Source: Saccharomonospora xinjiangensis XJ-54
Lineage (GTDB): Bacteria > Actinomycetota > Actinomycetes > Mycobacteriales > Pseudonocardiaceae
Length of the DNA: 64,000 nucleotides
Assembly (NCBI RefSeq): GCF_000258175.1
Contig: NZ_JH636049.1
Location: forward strand, 1,326,982 to 1,390,981
Direction of reading: 5' to 3'
A program made the position numbers and the translations under genes. A model generated the notes under the pieces. It was not told the DNA's origin. It did not search any database and worked only from the letters and a program-made list of their open reading frames with translations. Shown in pieces: positions 52,828 through 60,835 of this stretch; the stretch's first letter is position 1, and every line of letters starts with the position of its first letter.

Positions 52828-53171
52828 GTTCGCGAACCGAATTGTGAGCCAGCTCATTCCCCAAGGGGAACAGCGGCTTCCACTCCGGTGTTGAACCACA
52901 TGCCGGTGCGCATTGACAGTCCCCGGGCCCCATCTGGAAATGCCTTCGCGGAATTCCGTTCGGCTGGAGCCGCGTCGCGCCACTCGCCGAGAGGCGACGG
53001 ATGTGCGCCGGTCCTCTTTCGAAGGCACGTCCCTGGATCGAATCCGGGGACGTGCCTTCGCTGTGCTGCCGTGGCGTCCCGGGGCCGCGTGGCGTCCCGA
53101 TCTCATTCCTCTCCATGCATTACGATCAGGCCACATCCTGATAACGAACGAGCGTTGAGACGGGAGGGCAC
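52828..53171. other. Intergenic region with hairpin
   Basis: About 344 bases with no supported gene. It contains the strong inverted repeat at 53020-53060. Otherwise nothing is recognised apart from the ribosome-binding site of the methyltransferase (GGGAGG, four bases before its GTG). Confidence 0.5.
53020..53060. terminator. Strong 14-bp inverted repeat downstream of whiB
   Basis: CGAAGGCACGTCCC (53020-53033) and GGGACGTGCCTTCG (53047-53060) pair perfectly, and the loop can form a further small stem (GGAT with ATCC). It lies about 190 bases after the whiB stop and 110 before the methyltransferase. It has no U-run, so it may be a terminator, a leader structure or a protein site. Confidence 0.5.
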
Positions 53172-53945
53172 GTGGCGAAAGAGCAGCGCAACGAACCCCA
53201 GGACGAGGGCATCCGGCAGTTCGACGACGCGGCACGCGACTCGGCATCGGCGTTCCGTGCCGCGACGGGACGCGATCTCGAAAGCGATCACGGCAAGCCC
53301 CGCTACCTCGCCTACCAGCGTGAACTCATCCGGCCCCACTGCGGCCGTACCGTCCTGGAGGTCGGCGCGGGACTCGGCGAGTTCGCCTCCGGATTCACAG
53401 GCTTCGACCGCTACGTGGTGACGGACGTGGACACCGGTGCGGTGCAGAAGCTGAAGGAACGCTTCCACGACCGGCCCGAGGTGGAGGTCCAGCAGTACGA
53501 CATCGACGGAACCACCACGCTCGCCACACCCGTGCACACCCTCGTCGCCATCAACGTCCTCGAACACATCGAGGACGACATCGGCGCTCTACGTCAGCTC
53601 TCGCGGTCACTGACCTCGAGGGGCAACGTCGTCCTCTTCGTGCCCGGATACCAGCAGCTCTACGGTGAGTTCGACCGCAGGGTCGGGCACTTCCGCCGTT
53701 ACACACCCACAACCGTGGCCGCCACGGCCCGCGAGGCGGGGCTCGTGGTGGAACTCGCCCGGCCCGTCAACTTCCTCGGCGCCTTCGCCTGGTGGGCAGC
53801 TGTGCGCAGGGGCGGCACCACGGCACCCGACCCGCGCCTTGTCTCGCTGTACGACCGCTACGTCGTCCCAGTCACCAGAGCGATCGAGAAGACGTTGCCC
53901 ATCCCCTTCGGCCAGTCGATCCTCTGCGTGGCCAGAAAACCCTGA
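53172..53945 (+). CDS. Class I SAM-dependent methyltransferase
   Basis: This is a 257-residue methyltransferase. SAM-binding motifs are RTVLEVGAGLGEFASGF (motif I), VVTDVDTGAV, VQQYDIDG and VAINVLEHIEDD. The later VLFVPGYQQLYGEFDRRVGH and RRYTPTTVAATAREAGL resemble enzymes that methylate sugars or lipids. The GTG at 53172 has GGGAGG upstream. Substrate unknown. It converges on the last gene of the hydrogenase operon with a 17-base gap. Confidence 0.9.
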   Translation: MAKEQRNEPQDEGIRQFDDAARDSASAFRAATGRDLESDHGKPRYLAYQRELIRPHCGRTVLEVGAGLGEFASGFTGFDRYVVTDVDTGAVQKLKERFHDRPEVEVQQYDIDGTTTLATPVHTLVAINVLEHIEDDIGALRQLSRSLTSRGNVVLFVPGYQQLYGEFDRRVGHFRRYTPTTVAATAREAGLVVELARPVNFLGAFAWWAAVRRGGTTAPDPRLVSLYDRYVVPVTRAIEKTLPIPFGQSILCVARKP

Positions 53946-53962
53946 CGACGATGGGGCGAGTG

Positions 53963-54103
53963 CTACATCGACCTGATCTTGACGTAGCGCACCACGGCAG
54001 GCAGCTCCCTTGCTAGCACCCCGAGCACCAAGGCACTGGCCACGGCTGCCACGATCCTGGCCACCGTCGGGCGGGCGTCCCGGTTCGTTCTGTTCCTCGT
54101 CAT
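53963..54103 (-). CDS. Small membrane peptide at end of hydrogenase operon
   Basis: This 46-residue protein has a basic N-terminus, one hydrophobic helix (VARIVAAVASALVLGVLA) and the ending ELPAVVRYVKIRSM. That ending resembles small DUF6893-type proteins of actinobacteria as I remember them. The ATG shares one base with the stop codon of the DUF6084-type gene, so it is the last cistron of the minus-strand hydrogenase operon. It could help anchor a complex to the membrane, which is speculation. Confidence 0.7.
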   Translation of the reverse strand: MTRNRTNRDARPTVARIVAAVASALVLGVLARELPAVVRYVKIRSM

Positions 54104-54762
54104 CACACACTCCCTGACAGCTTCAGAAGAGATTCGATCGCTTCCTGTGGCGAGCCGTACGCGTGGCGCACCCGGTAGTCGTGCAACCGCTCGTACACCG
54201 TCTCGTCCACCCGTAGCCACCGGTGGCGCCCGAAGTACGCCTCCCGCAGCCGCTGCCAGCACGCGACAGGAAGCCGGTAGGTCGTCTCGCTGTCCCACGG
54301 AAGCCGCGCCGCAGCGAGCCTGCCGTCCCGCTCGTGGAACAGCGTGCCGCTGAACTGGAACCGCAGTGGCACGTCGCCGTCCGCCAGTGCGGAGAGATAG
54401 CTCACCGAAGCCAGCTCGACGTCCTGACCGCAGGCGACCGGCACGTCCACCTCGGTGTGCCCTGTGAAACCCGGCACGTGCACCACCGGCCGGGCCCACA
54501 CGAGGTCCCCGATGCCGGAGGCCCACTGGCCGGGCGTGCCGAAAACGCCCCGCAGCCGACGGCGTTCCCCCTCGCTGTAGTCACGCAGGGCCGCCGCGAT
54601 CCGCACGGACACCGCCAGTGTCAGCGACCGCACCACCGCCGCGCGCCCGGTCTCCTCGCACCCGACCCGCAGCCGGAACCGGAGGGTCGGCACGGCGTCC
54701 ACGGGCGCGGCGTCCACACCGGTGATCGCCCACGACAGCTCGGGACTCACTACGGCGCTCAC
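54103..54762 (-). CDS. DUF6084-type protein of hydrogenase operon
   Basis: This 219-residue protein starts at the GTG at 54762, which overlaps the previous stop (GTGA). That overlap and the family-like ELSWAITGVDAAP / VPTLRFRLRVG beginning decide the start. Other segments are VVHVPGFTGHTEVDVPVACG, LRFQFSGTLFHE and LPVACWQRLREAYFGRHRWL. It is beta-rich in the first half. This family is found in actinobacterial [NiFe]-hydrogenase operons with no established function. Confidence 0.82.
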   Translation of the reverse strand: MSAVVSPELSWAITGVDAAPVDAVPTLRFRLRVGCEETGRAAVVRSLTLAVSVRIAAALRDYSEGERRRLRGVFGTPGQWASGIGDLVWARPVVHVPGFTGHTEVDVPVACGQDVELASVSYLSALADGDVPLRFQFSGTLFHERDGRLAAARLPWDSETTYRLPVACWQRLREAYFGRHRWLRVDETVYERLHDYRVRHAYGSPQEAIESLLKLSGSV

Positions 54763-54938
54763 GGCGGCGACAGGTTCGGCATCCCGGGCAGGACGGGATT
54801 CCTCTGCCGAGAACGGATTCCGGTGGACCGCTCCGCCGTTGACCTGCCGTCCGGCAGATGCCCCTGCTGCTTGGCGTAGTTGCCGATGCTGTTGCCCTGT
54901 CTCACCCCTCGGGTGTGTGAGGGCAGATCGACGCTCAC
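54759..54938 (-). CDS. Short hydrophilic protein of hydrogenase operon
   Basis: This 59-residue protein starts at the GTG at 54938, 17 bases after the DUF5947-type stop. Its sequence SVDLPSHTRGVRQGNSIGNY and KQQGHLPDGRSTAERSTGI then MPNLSPP is low in hydrophobics and probably unstructured. I recall similar short proteins with GNY...GHLPDGRSTARRSTG in other actinobacterial hydrogenase clusters. The four-base overlap with the next gene supports that it is translated. It may bind a subunit as an extended peptide, which is inference. Confidence 0.78.
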   Translation of the reverse strand: MSVDLPSHTRGVRQGNSIGNYAKQQGHLPDGRSTAERSTGIRSRQRNPVLPGMPNLSPP

Positions 54939-54955
54939 GTCGGGCCTGCCGAGTT

Positions 54956-55702
54956 TCAGGCCGGAACGCCGTCGCCCCGCAACTCGGCGAAGAAACGACC
55001 GATCTCGTGCCATACCTCGTCACCTCCTGTCATTCCGCTCCACGTGCCGCGTACCCGCGCGACGAGCCGGTAGCACTCGTCGATGCCCAGGAGCCACTGC
55101 TCGCCGATGTCACGGTGCACGAGCAGTGCCCTCACCTCGGGTTCGAGCCTCGAAAGCGACGGCTGCTTGCGCACAAGGCGTTCCCACGCCTGCGGATCGA
55201 CGTCCGTGCCGACCACCCCGAGTGGGCTCGGGTAGTACGCCATCACGGTCGTCCCCTCACCGGCGCCGGAGGCGTCAGCATCGTGACCGTCGTCACCGCC
55301 GTCACCGCCGTCACCATCGTCACAGTCGTCACCGGTATCCGGCTGCTCCCGCGTCACGTCGTCGTGCCGCACGAAGAACGCGAGTCCCACAGGCACCCCG
55401 AGCGCGGCCCACCCGACGTCGTCCACCGGGGTGCCGGGCAGTCGTTCGCGGGACTCCGGCACGGCGCGGTAGCGGCCCGCTCGCGCGTTCGCGCGGTCGA
55501 ACAACACAGCGCACGCCCTGCACGCACACGACAGTTCCCTCGACGGCAACCGCAGCAGGTGCCGGTGCGCATCAGGCACGATCTCCCCGCACAACTCGCA
55601 CCGATGGCGTTCCTCGGCGGAGCCGGTGGCGGCGCGAGCCAGCTCCCGGAGCCTGCCGAGGGGCAACGGCCGGGTCACGCTCTCCGTGACAGGCCCCTTC
55701 AT
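54956..55702 (-). CDS. DUF5947-type zinc-ribbon-like protein of hydrogenase operon
   Basis: This 248-residue protein has two cysteine clusters near the N-terminus (Cys35 and Cys38 in RCELCGE; Cys59, Cys61 and Cys64 in CACRAC), likely a metal-binding site. DDVGWAALGVPVGLAFFVRH follows, and the C-terminal part has LEPEVRALLVHRDIGEQWLL and GIDECYRLV. Residues 118-150 form an Asp/Gly-rich insert. The family accompanies actinobacterial group 1h hydrogenases. Its ATG overlaps the stop of the NifU-like gene. Confidence 0.82.
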   Translation of the reverse strand: MKGPVTESVTRPLPLGRLRELARAATGSAEERHRCELCGEIVPDAHRHLLRLPSRELSCACRACAVLFDRANARAGRYRAVPESRERLPGTPVDDVGWAALGVPVGLAFFVRHDDVTREQPDTGDDCDDGDGGDGGDDGHDADASGAGEGTTVMAYYPSPLGVVGTDVDPQAWERLVRKQPSLSRLEPEVRALLVHRDIGEQWLLGIDECYRLVARVRGTWSGMTGGDEVWHEIGRFFAELRGDGVPA

Positions 55703-56196
55703 CGCGACCGCACCGCCGTGAGCGGGACGAACGCGGGTTCGGTTCGCACCCGCACGCGCACGTCCCTCACCTCGGGAGCCGCGGCGGCCACGGTACCTTT
55801 CACCGTCTCCTCGGCGTCGCCTCCCGCTCGCGCGGCACCCTCGACCGACACGGTGGCCACACCGTCGTCGTAGCCGGTCAGCTCGGCGGCGAGCCGTGGT
55901 CCGAGCTCCTCCAGCGCGCGACGGATACGGGTCGCCGGATCGTGGGGGTGCAGGTCGTGCACCAGCAGCAGATGCCCGACGAGCTCGTCGCGGCCCAGCG
56001 TGTCATGGAGTCCGGGCGCGGTCTCGGTCGCGATGGCCACCACTCGGGCCAGTGCCTCGCCGTAGATTTCGACGAGGGCCCGCACCGTGTCGAGCGCCTC
56101 GCCGTCGGCTCGCTCCGACAACCCGGCGAGTCCGTCGTCGAGTTCGGAGAGCCTGCGGCGGATGCGCCCGATGTCGTCCTTCCCGTGCTCACCCAT
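55699..56196 (-). CDS. NifU-domain-like protein of hydrogenase operon
   Basis: This 165-residue protein has an N-terminal helical region (RIRRRLSELDDGLAGLSERA) and a C-terminal segment VATVSVEGAARAGGDAEETV then KGTVAAAAPEVRDVRVRV. The C-terminal segment aligns with the NifU Fe-S scaffold fold but lacks its CxxC. It may therefore be a structural or adaptor version rather than a cluster carrier. It starts six bases after the large-subunit stop and overlaps the next gene by four bases. Confidence 0.75.
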   Translation of the reverse strand: MGEHGKDDIGRIRRRLSELDDGLAGLSERADGEALDTVRALVEIYGEALARVVAIATETAPGLHDTLGRDELVGHLLLVHDLHPHDPATRIRRALEELGPRLAAELTGYDDGVATVSVEGAARAGGDAEETVKGTVAAAAPEVRDVRVRVRTEPAFVPLTAVRSR

Positions 56197-56202
56197 CGAC
56201 GA

Positions 56203-58002
56203 TCACGCCGGGTGCGCCGCGCCGAACGTGGGGGAGGCGATCTTCTTGAGCACCTTGCCCTCCCCGAGGTACATGTGCACACCACACGGCAGGCACGGGT
56301 CGAAGCTGCGCACCGTGCGCATGATGTCGATGCCCTTGAAGTTCTCCCTGCCGTTCTCCTCGAAGATCGGCGTCCCCTGCACCGCGTCCTCGTACGGCCC
56401 CGGCGTCCCGTAGCTGTCGCGAGGGCTCGCGTTCCACGGGGTTGGCGGGTAGGGGTGATAGTTGGCGATCTTCCCGTCGCGGATCACCAGGTGGTGCGAC
56501 AGCACACCCCGCACCGCCTCGTGGAAACCGACGCCGATGGCCTCGTCCGGGACCTCGAAGTTCTCGAACACCTTCGTGTTGCCGGAACGCACCTCCTGGA
56601 GCGCCTGCTCGACGAAGTGCAACGCCATGCCAGCCGCGTAGGCGACGAAGTACATCCGCGCCCTGTCGCGTTCGAGGGTGTTGGCGTAGCGGGGTGGCCG
56701 CCATTCCAGCCGCACGTCCGGGGTCTGCGGTGTGGCGGGCAGGTCGATCTGCACGGCCCCACCGGTCGCCTTGACGTACGGCGTGTCCACGAGACCGTTC
56801 AGCGCCGTCGCCCACAGCCTCGCCAGCGGGCCGCCCCCGGTGTCGAGTGCCAGGTGTTCGCGGCTCGACGGGTCGAACCAGCGCGGGCTCATCACCCAGC
56901 TGTAGTTGCCGTTCTCCAGGTCACGGGCCTGCGGGACGGGCAGCGTCGTCTGGTTCCACGGGTGCCGCTGATCGACGGGGTTGCCGAGCGGGTCGCGCTC
57001 CACGAACGTCTGCTCGTTCGTCCAGTCGTCGTAGTAGGAGCTGCCGAGCAGGATGCGCATGCCCAGGTTGATATCGACGAGGTTGTTGGTGAGCAGCTCG
57101 CCGTCCACCACGATGCCGGGTGTGACGTACATGTCACGGCCCCAGCTCGCCATGTTCTCGTAGCGGTAGTCCACCGAGTACGGGTCCTGGAAACAGCCCC
57201 AGCAGCCGAGGAGAATCCTCCTCCTGCCGACCTCCTCGTAGCCGGGCAGCGCGTCGTAGAAGAAGTCGAACACGTCGTCGTTCATGGCGACGGCCTGCTT
57301 CACGAAGTCGAGGCAGCGCAGCAGCCGGGTGAGGTAGTCGGTGAACACCTGCGGCGTCGCCACCGTCCCGACACCGCCGGGGTACAGGGTGGAGGGGTGC
57401 ACGTGTCTGCCCTCCATGAGGCAGCACATCTCCCTGGTGATCCGGCTGATCTGGAGGGCTTGTTTGTAGACCTCGCCCTCGAACGGGTTGAACGCGCGCA
57501 TGATGTCGGCGATGGTGCGGCGTCCGTGCAGGTCACCGCGAGGGGCTTCGGTGGTCTCCGCGCGCTTGAGCAGGCCGGGGTTGGTCTCGGCGACCATCCG
57601 CTCGCAGAAGTCAACGAAGACCATGTTGTCCTGGAAGATCGTGTGGTCGAACATGAACTCGGCGGCCTCACCGAGGTTCATGATCGTGTCGGCGAGCGGT
57701 GGTGGTTTCACGCCGTAGGCCATGTTCTGCGCGTAGATCGAGCACACCGCGTGGTTGTCACCGCAGATGCCGCAGATCCGGCTGGTGATGAAGTGCGAGT
57801 CACGCGGGTCCTTGCCCTTCATGAACACGCTGTAGCCGCGGAACAGCGACGAGGTGCTCCGGCACTCGACGACCTCGTTGTTGGCGAAATCCACCTTCGT
57901 GTAGATGCCGAGGTTGCCGACGATGCGGGTGATCGGGTCGAAGTTGACCTCGACCAACTCGCGCTGGGTCGGGGTACGGACCTCTCGCTGGGTCTGGGAC
58001 AT
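56203..58002 (-). CDS. hhyL: [NiFe]-hydrogenase large subunit, high-affinity (group 1h) type
   Basis: This 599-residue catalytic subunit carries the Ni-Fe site. Ligand motifs are ITSRICGICGDNHAVCS (Cys77, Cys80) and SFDPCLPCGVHMYLG (Cys570, Cys573, His576). The 23 residues after His576 form the C-terminal extension normally removed by the maturation protease, which is encoded at 62082. Sequence features and operon context (DUF5947, DUF6084, SIS proteins) match the actinobacterial Hhy enzyme that oxidises atmospheric H2. Ribosome-binding site AGGAG. It lies 27 bases downstream of the small subunit gene. Confidence 0.95.
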   Translation of the reverse strand: MSQTQREVRTPTQRELVEVNFDPITRIVGNLGIYTKVDFANNEVVECRSTSSLFRGYSVFMKGKDPRDSHFITSRICGICGDNHAVCSIYAQNMAYGVKPPPLADTIMNLGEAAEFMFDHTIFQDNMVFVDFCERMVAETNPGLLKRAETTEAPRGDLHGRRTIADIMRAFNPFEGEVYKQALQISRITREMCCLMEGRHVHPSTLYPGGVGTVATPQVFTDYLTRLLRCLDFVKQAVAMNDDVFDFFYDALPGYEEVGRRRILLGCWGCFQDPYSVDYRYENMASWGRDMYVTPGIVVDGELLTNNLVDINLGMRILLGSSYYDDWTNEQTFVERDPLGNPVDQRHPWNQTTLPVPQARDLENGNYSWVMSPRWFDPSSREHLALDTGGGPLARLWATALNGLVDTPYVKATGGAVQIDLPATPQTPDVRLEWRPPRYANTLERDRARMYFVAYAAGMALHFVEQALQEVRSGNTKVFENFEVPDEAIGVGFHEAVRGVLSHHLVIRDGKIANYHPYPPTPWNASPRDSYGTPGPYEDAVQGTPIFEENGRENFKGIDIMRTVRSFDPCLPCGVHMYLGEGKVLKKIASPTFGAAHPA

Positions 58003-58029
58003 GGGTGATTCGCTCCTGCTCGGGGGATC

Positions 58030-59085
58030 TCAGGCTCGGGGGTAGCGGGGTTGGTAGCCGGTGGTGAGTTTCTCGCCGGGGTGGCGCCACTTCGGCTCTG
58101 TGTTGACTGTCTTGTTCGTGATGCTGCGCATCGTGCGCACGAAAGGCCCGTACACGCTCAGCAGCGCGGACGAGAGGGAACCGCCAGGCGGCTCGTCCAT
58201 GAACGGCATGAACTTGTCGGGGAATCCGGGCATCGTGCAGCCGATGCACACGCCGCCGACGTTGGGGCACCCTCCGACGCCGTCCATCCAGCCCCGCTTG
58301 GTGACGTTGCAGTTCACCACGGGTCCCCAGCAGCCGATCTTGACCTGGCACTTCGGGGAGTTGTAGTCGTGGGCGAAGTCGGCCTGCTCGTAGTAGGCCG
58401 CGCGATCGCAGCCCTCGTGCACGGTCTTACCGAAGAGCCACTGCGGCCGGAGCTGGTCGTCCAGCGGGATGGTGGGTGCGAGCCCTGCTGCCTGGTGCAG
58501 CACCCACAGCAGGGTCTCCATGAAGTTGTCGGGCTGCACCGGACAGCCGGGGATGTTGATGACGGGCAGGCCACCGGCCGACCGGAAATCCTCACCGAGA
58601 TAGTCAACGAGCCCCATGCACCCTGTCGGGTTTCCCGCCATGGCGTGAATCCCGCCGTAGGTGGCACAGGTGCCGATGGCGACGACGGCCCACGCTTTCG
58701 GGGCGAGTTCGTCGATCCACCGGTTGAGGGTCTTGGGCTTGCCGGTCTCGGGATCGTTGCCCATGGCCGTCCAGAACCCGTCGGGGTCGCTGTGGATGTT
58801 CTCGTTGGGGATGGAGCCCTCGACGACGAAGATGAACGGCGCGCCGAGTTCACCGTTGGCCGCCTGGAAGAACGGCCGGAGGAAATCCTCCCCCGTCTCG
58901 TAGGCGAGCACCTTGTTGTGCAGATGCACCTTAGGGATTCCGGGAACGGCCGACAGCACCACGTCCTCGATGCTCGGCAGTGACGCTGCGGTGACCGAGA
59001 CGGTGTCACCGTCGCAGCTCATTCCCTCCGAGGTCCACAGGATGTGGATCTCTTCGACGGCGGTGGCGCTTGCCTGTGTGCTCAT
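58030..59085 (-). CDS. hhyS: [NiFe]-hydrogenase small subunit, high-affinity (group 1h) type
   Basis: This 351-residue electron-transfer subunit has three Fe-S sites. The N-terminal motif is LWTSEGMSCDGDTVSVTA, where the usual CxxC of the proximal cluster is CxxD, as in the oxygen-tolerant actinobacterial-type hydrogenase of Ralstonia. Further ligands are in GTCATYGGIHAMAGNPTGCM, NIPGCPVQPDN and KCQVKIGCWGPVVNCN, GGCPNVGGVCIGCTMPGFPD. There is no Tat signal peptide, so the enzyme is expected to be cytoplasmic. The ATG at 59085 gives a start typical of the family; the ribosome-binding site is weak. Confidence 0.95.
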   Translation of the reverse strand: MSTQASATAVEEIHILWTSEGMSCDGDTVSVTAASLPSIEDVVLSAVPGIPKVHLHNKVLAYETGEDFLRPFFQAANGELGAPFIFVVEGSIPNENIHSDPDGFWTAMGNDPETGKPKTLNRWIDELAPKAWAVVAIGTCATYGGIHAMAGNPTGCMGLVDYLGEDFRSAGGLPVINIPGCPVQPDNFMETLLWVLHQAAGLAPTIPLDDQLRPQWLFGKTVHEGCDRAAYYEQADFAHDYNSPKCQVKIGCWGPVVNCNVTKRGWMDGVGGCPNVGGVCIGCTMPGFPDKFMPFMDEPPGGSLSSALLSVYGPFVRTMRSITNKTVNTEPKWRHPGEKLTTGYQPRYPRA

Positions 59086-59274
59086 GCGTCCACAGTGCGG
59101 CCCCGGCGAACGCTTCGCACAGCTTCGCCCCCGTCCGGAGTGGACTTGTTTGAACCTCCTCGGGCGCGGGTAGAAACGGTGGTTTTGCCTTGCCCGGCAA
59201 GAAGATTCGCGCACCCGACATCGATTTGTGCCAGCTGTGCGCGAACCGTAACGTCAGGTCATCTCCGGTCCAGC

Positions 59275-59958
59275 ATGCGCCAGACCGTCCACAGTGATCA
59301 TTCACCGAGACGAAAGCCCGGACGACCAGTGCCTGACAGTTCTGCCTTCGACGCCCTTGTCGATGCCGCCATGGAGCGCCGTGACGCGCCCCTCGAATCG
59401 TTGCTCGGCGAAGCCGGGTCCGTGGCACGCGCCTGTCACGCGATGGCGGAGCGTTTTCACAACGGCGGCACACTCGTCGTCTTCGGCAACGGCGGCGGCT
59501 CGACCGACGCCCAGCACATCTCCGTGGAGTTCGTCCACCCGGTGATCGTGGGCAAACGCGCACTACCCGCGCTGTCGCTCACCGCCGACGTGGCCACCAT
59601 GACCGGAATCGCCGCCAGAGTGGGCTTCGACGAGGTGTTCGCCCACCAGTTGCGCCACCTGGCCACCCGCGACGACATCGCACTCGGCCTCTCGGTGGAC
59701 GGCAACTGCGCCAACGTGCTCCGCGGCTTCGAAGAAGCACGCGCGCTCGGCATGCTCACGATCGCGCTGGTGGGAGGCCGTACCGATCACGGTGGCGCCA
59801 TCGCGAGAAGTACTGCGGTCGATCACGTGCTGCGCGCCGACTCCGACGATCCACGGGTGGTCAAGGAGGTGCACGTGACCATGTACCACGTCCTGTGGGA
59901 GCTGGTGCACGTGTTCCTGGAGCACCCCGGCTCGCTGACCCCGGAGGCCGTGTCGTGA
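59275..59958 (+). CDS. SIS-domain protein 1 of hydrogenase maturation operon
   Basis: This protein of about 227 residues is related to sedoheptulose-7-phosphate isomerase (GmhA). Motifs are TLVVFGNGGGSTDAQHISVE, ALSLTADVATMTGIAARVGF and EVHVTMYHVLWELVHVFLEH. The phosphate loop, normally STSGNS, reads SVDGNC here. The first ATG (59275) is used; a GTG at 59329 would also fit. It is the first gene of the plus-strand operon, divergent from hhyS. Its GTGA overlap with the HypC-like gene ties it to maturation. SIS proteins also occur in mycobacterial Hhy loci, but their role is unknown. Confidence 0.87.
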   Translation: MRQTVHSDHSPRRKPGRPVPDSSAFDALVDAAMERRDAPLESLLGEAGSVARACHAMAERFHNGGTLVVFGNGGGSTDAQHISVEFVHPVIVGKRALPALSLTADVATMTGIAARVGFDEVFAHQLRHLATRDDIALGLSVDGNCANVLRGFEEARALGMLTIALVGGRTDHGGAIARSTAVDHVLRADSDDPRVVKEVHVTMYHVLWELVHVFLEHPGSLTPEAVS

Positions 59959-60185
59959 CCCCCGCGAGTAGCGAGGACGGCCATTGCGCGGGCGAGGTGT
60001 GCCTGACCTGCTCCGACGCCGCCGTCGTCGTCCGCGTGGTGCGGCTTCTCGGCGACGACCTCGCGCTCGTGGACACCGGGACAGGTCACGAGGAGGTCAG
60101 CGTGGCACTGGTCGATCCCGCATGTCTCGAACCCGGAGCCCACCTGCTCGTGCACGCCAAGGAGGCGATCGGGGTGCCCCGATGA
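59955..60185 (+). CDS. HypC/HupF-like small protein
   Basis: This 76-residue protein starts at a GTG overlapping the previous stop. Its core is EVCLTCSDAAVVVRVVRLLG, LALVDTGTGHEEVSVALVDP, AHLLVHAKEAIGV, which follows the HypC beta-barrel pattern. It differs from true HypC in lacking the Met-Cys at the N-terminus. It carries CxxC (Cys16, Cys19) instead. A classical hypC is present further downstream, so this is a second, divergent member, perhaps for a special step in Fe(CN)2CO delivery. Confidence 0.8.
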   Translation: MTPASSEDGHCAGEVCLTCSDAAVVVRVVRLLGDDLALVDTGTGHEEVSVALVDPACLEPGAHLLVHAKEAIGVPR

Positions 60186-60835
60186 CCGATGCGATGAGTT
60201 CGCTGTACCCGTTCCTCTACGACGCCGAGGACGGTGGAAGGTCCGCCGACGCGGTACTGGACGAGGTGCGCCGCTCCACCGTGGACAAGGCGAGGGAGAT
60301 CATGGCGTTGCGGCGGCGCGTCCACCGGGAGCAGGGTGCGCTGCTCGCCGCGTGCGGAGCCGCGATGGCGGAGCGGTTCTCCAGGGGAGGCCGCCTGTTC
60401 TGCTTCGGCAACGGCGGCAGCTCCACCGACGCGGCCGATCTCGCCACGCAGTTCCTCGACCCGCCCCAGGGCAGGACCCCGCTGCCTGCCTTCGCCCTCA
60501 CGGCCGAGGCCGCCGTGGTCACCGCACTGAGCAACGACGTGGGCTTCGACCTGGTGTTCTCGCGGCAACTCGCCGCGTTCGGCAGGAAGGACGACCTCGC
60601 GGTCGGCCTGTCCACCAGCGGCAACTCGGCCAACCTCCTCACCGCGTTCGACCAGGCGCATCGCATCGGGATGCTCACGATCGGGATCACCGGCGACGGA
60701 GGCGGCAGGATGGCCGAACTCGACTCGATCGACTACCTGTTCCGGGTGCCGTCGTCGTCGGTGCACCGGGTCCAGGAGGCGCAGACGACGATCTACCACG
60801 TGCTCGCCGAGCTCGCGGCGGAGGGTGCGCGATGA
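60182..60835 (+). CDS. SIS-domain protein 2 of hydrogenase maturation operon
   Basis: This 217-residue GmhA-like protein has the full SIS signature: RLFCFGNGGSSTDAADLATQ, FALTAEAAVVTALSNDVGFD and the intact phosphate-binding loop LSTSGNSANLLTAF. It ends HRVQEAQTTIYHVLAELA. The ATG overlaps the stop of the HypC-like gene and its stop overlaps the next gene. It is a paralogue of SIS protein 1; the two may form a heteromer in which this one retains substrate binding. Confidence 0.88.
   Translation: MTDAMSSLYPFLYDAEDGGRSADAVLDEVRRSTVDKAREIMALRRRVHREQGALLAACGAAMAERFSRGGRLFCFGNGGSSTDAADLATQFLDPPQGRTPLPAFALTAEAAVVTALSNDVGFDLVFSRQLAAFGRKDDLAVGLSTSGNSANLLTAFDQAHRIGMLTIGITGDGGGRMAELDSIDYLFRVPSSSVHRVQEAQTTIYHVLAELAAEGAR

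Noticed and set aside
53020..53060. tRNA gene, suggested by the sequence GATCGAATCC in the hairpin loop
   Set aside because: Only a T-loop-like string is present; there is no acceptor, D or anticodon arm around it.
54763..55023. Longer start for the DUF6084-type protein
   Set aside because: It would overlap the short 59-residue gene and the DUF5947-type gene; the GTGA overlap at 54762 fits the operon pattern.
55255..55335. Separate repeat element at the CGTCACCGC tandem
   Set aside because: It is in frame within the DUF5947-type gene and explains the Asp/Gly-rich protein insert; it has no similarity to the 21-base arrays.
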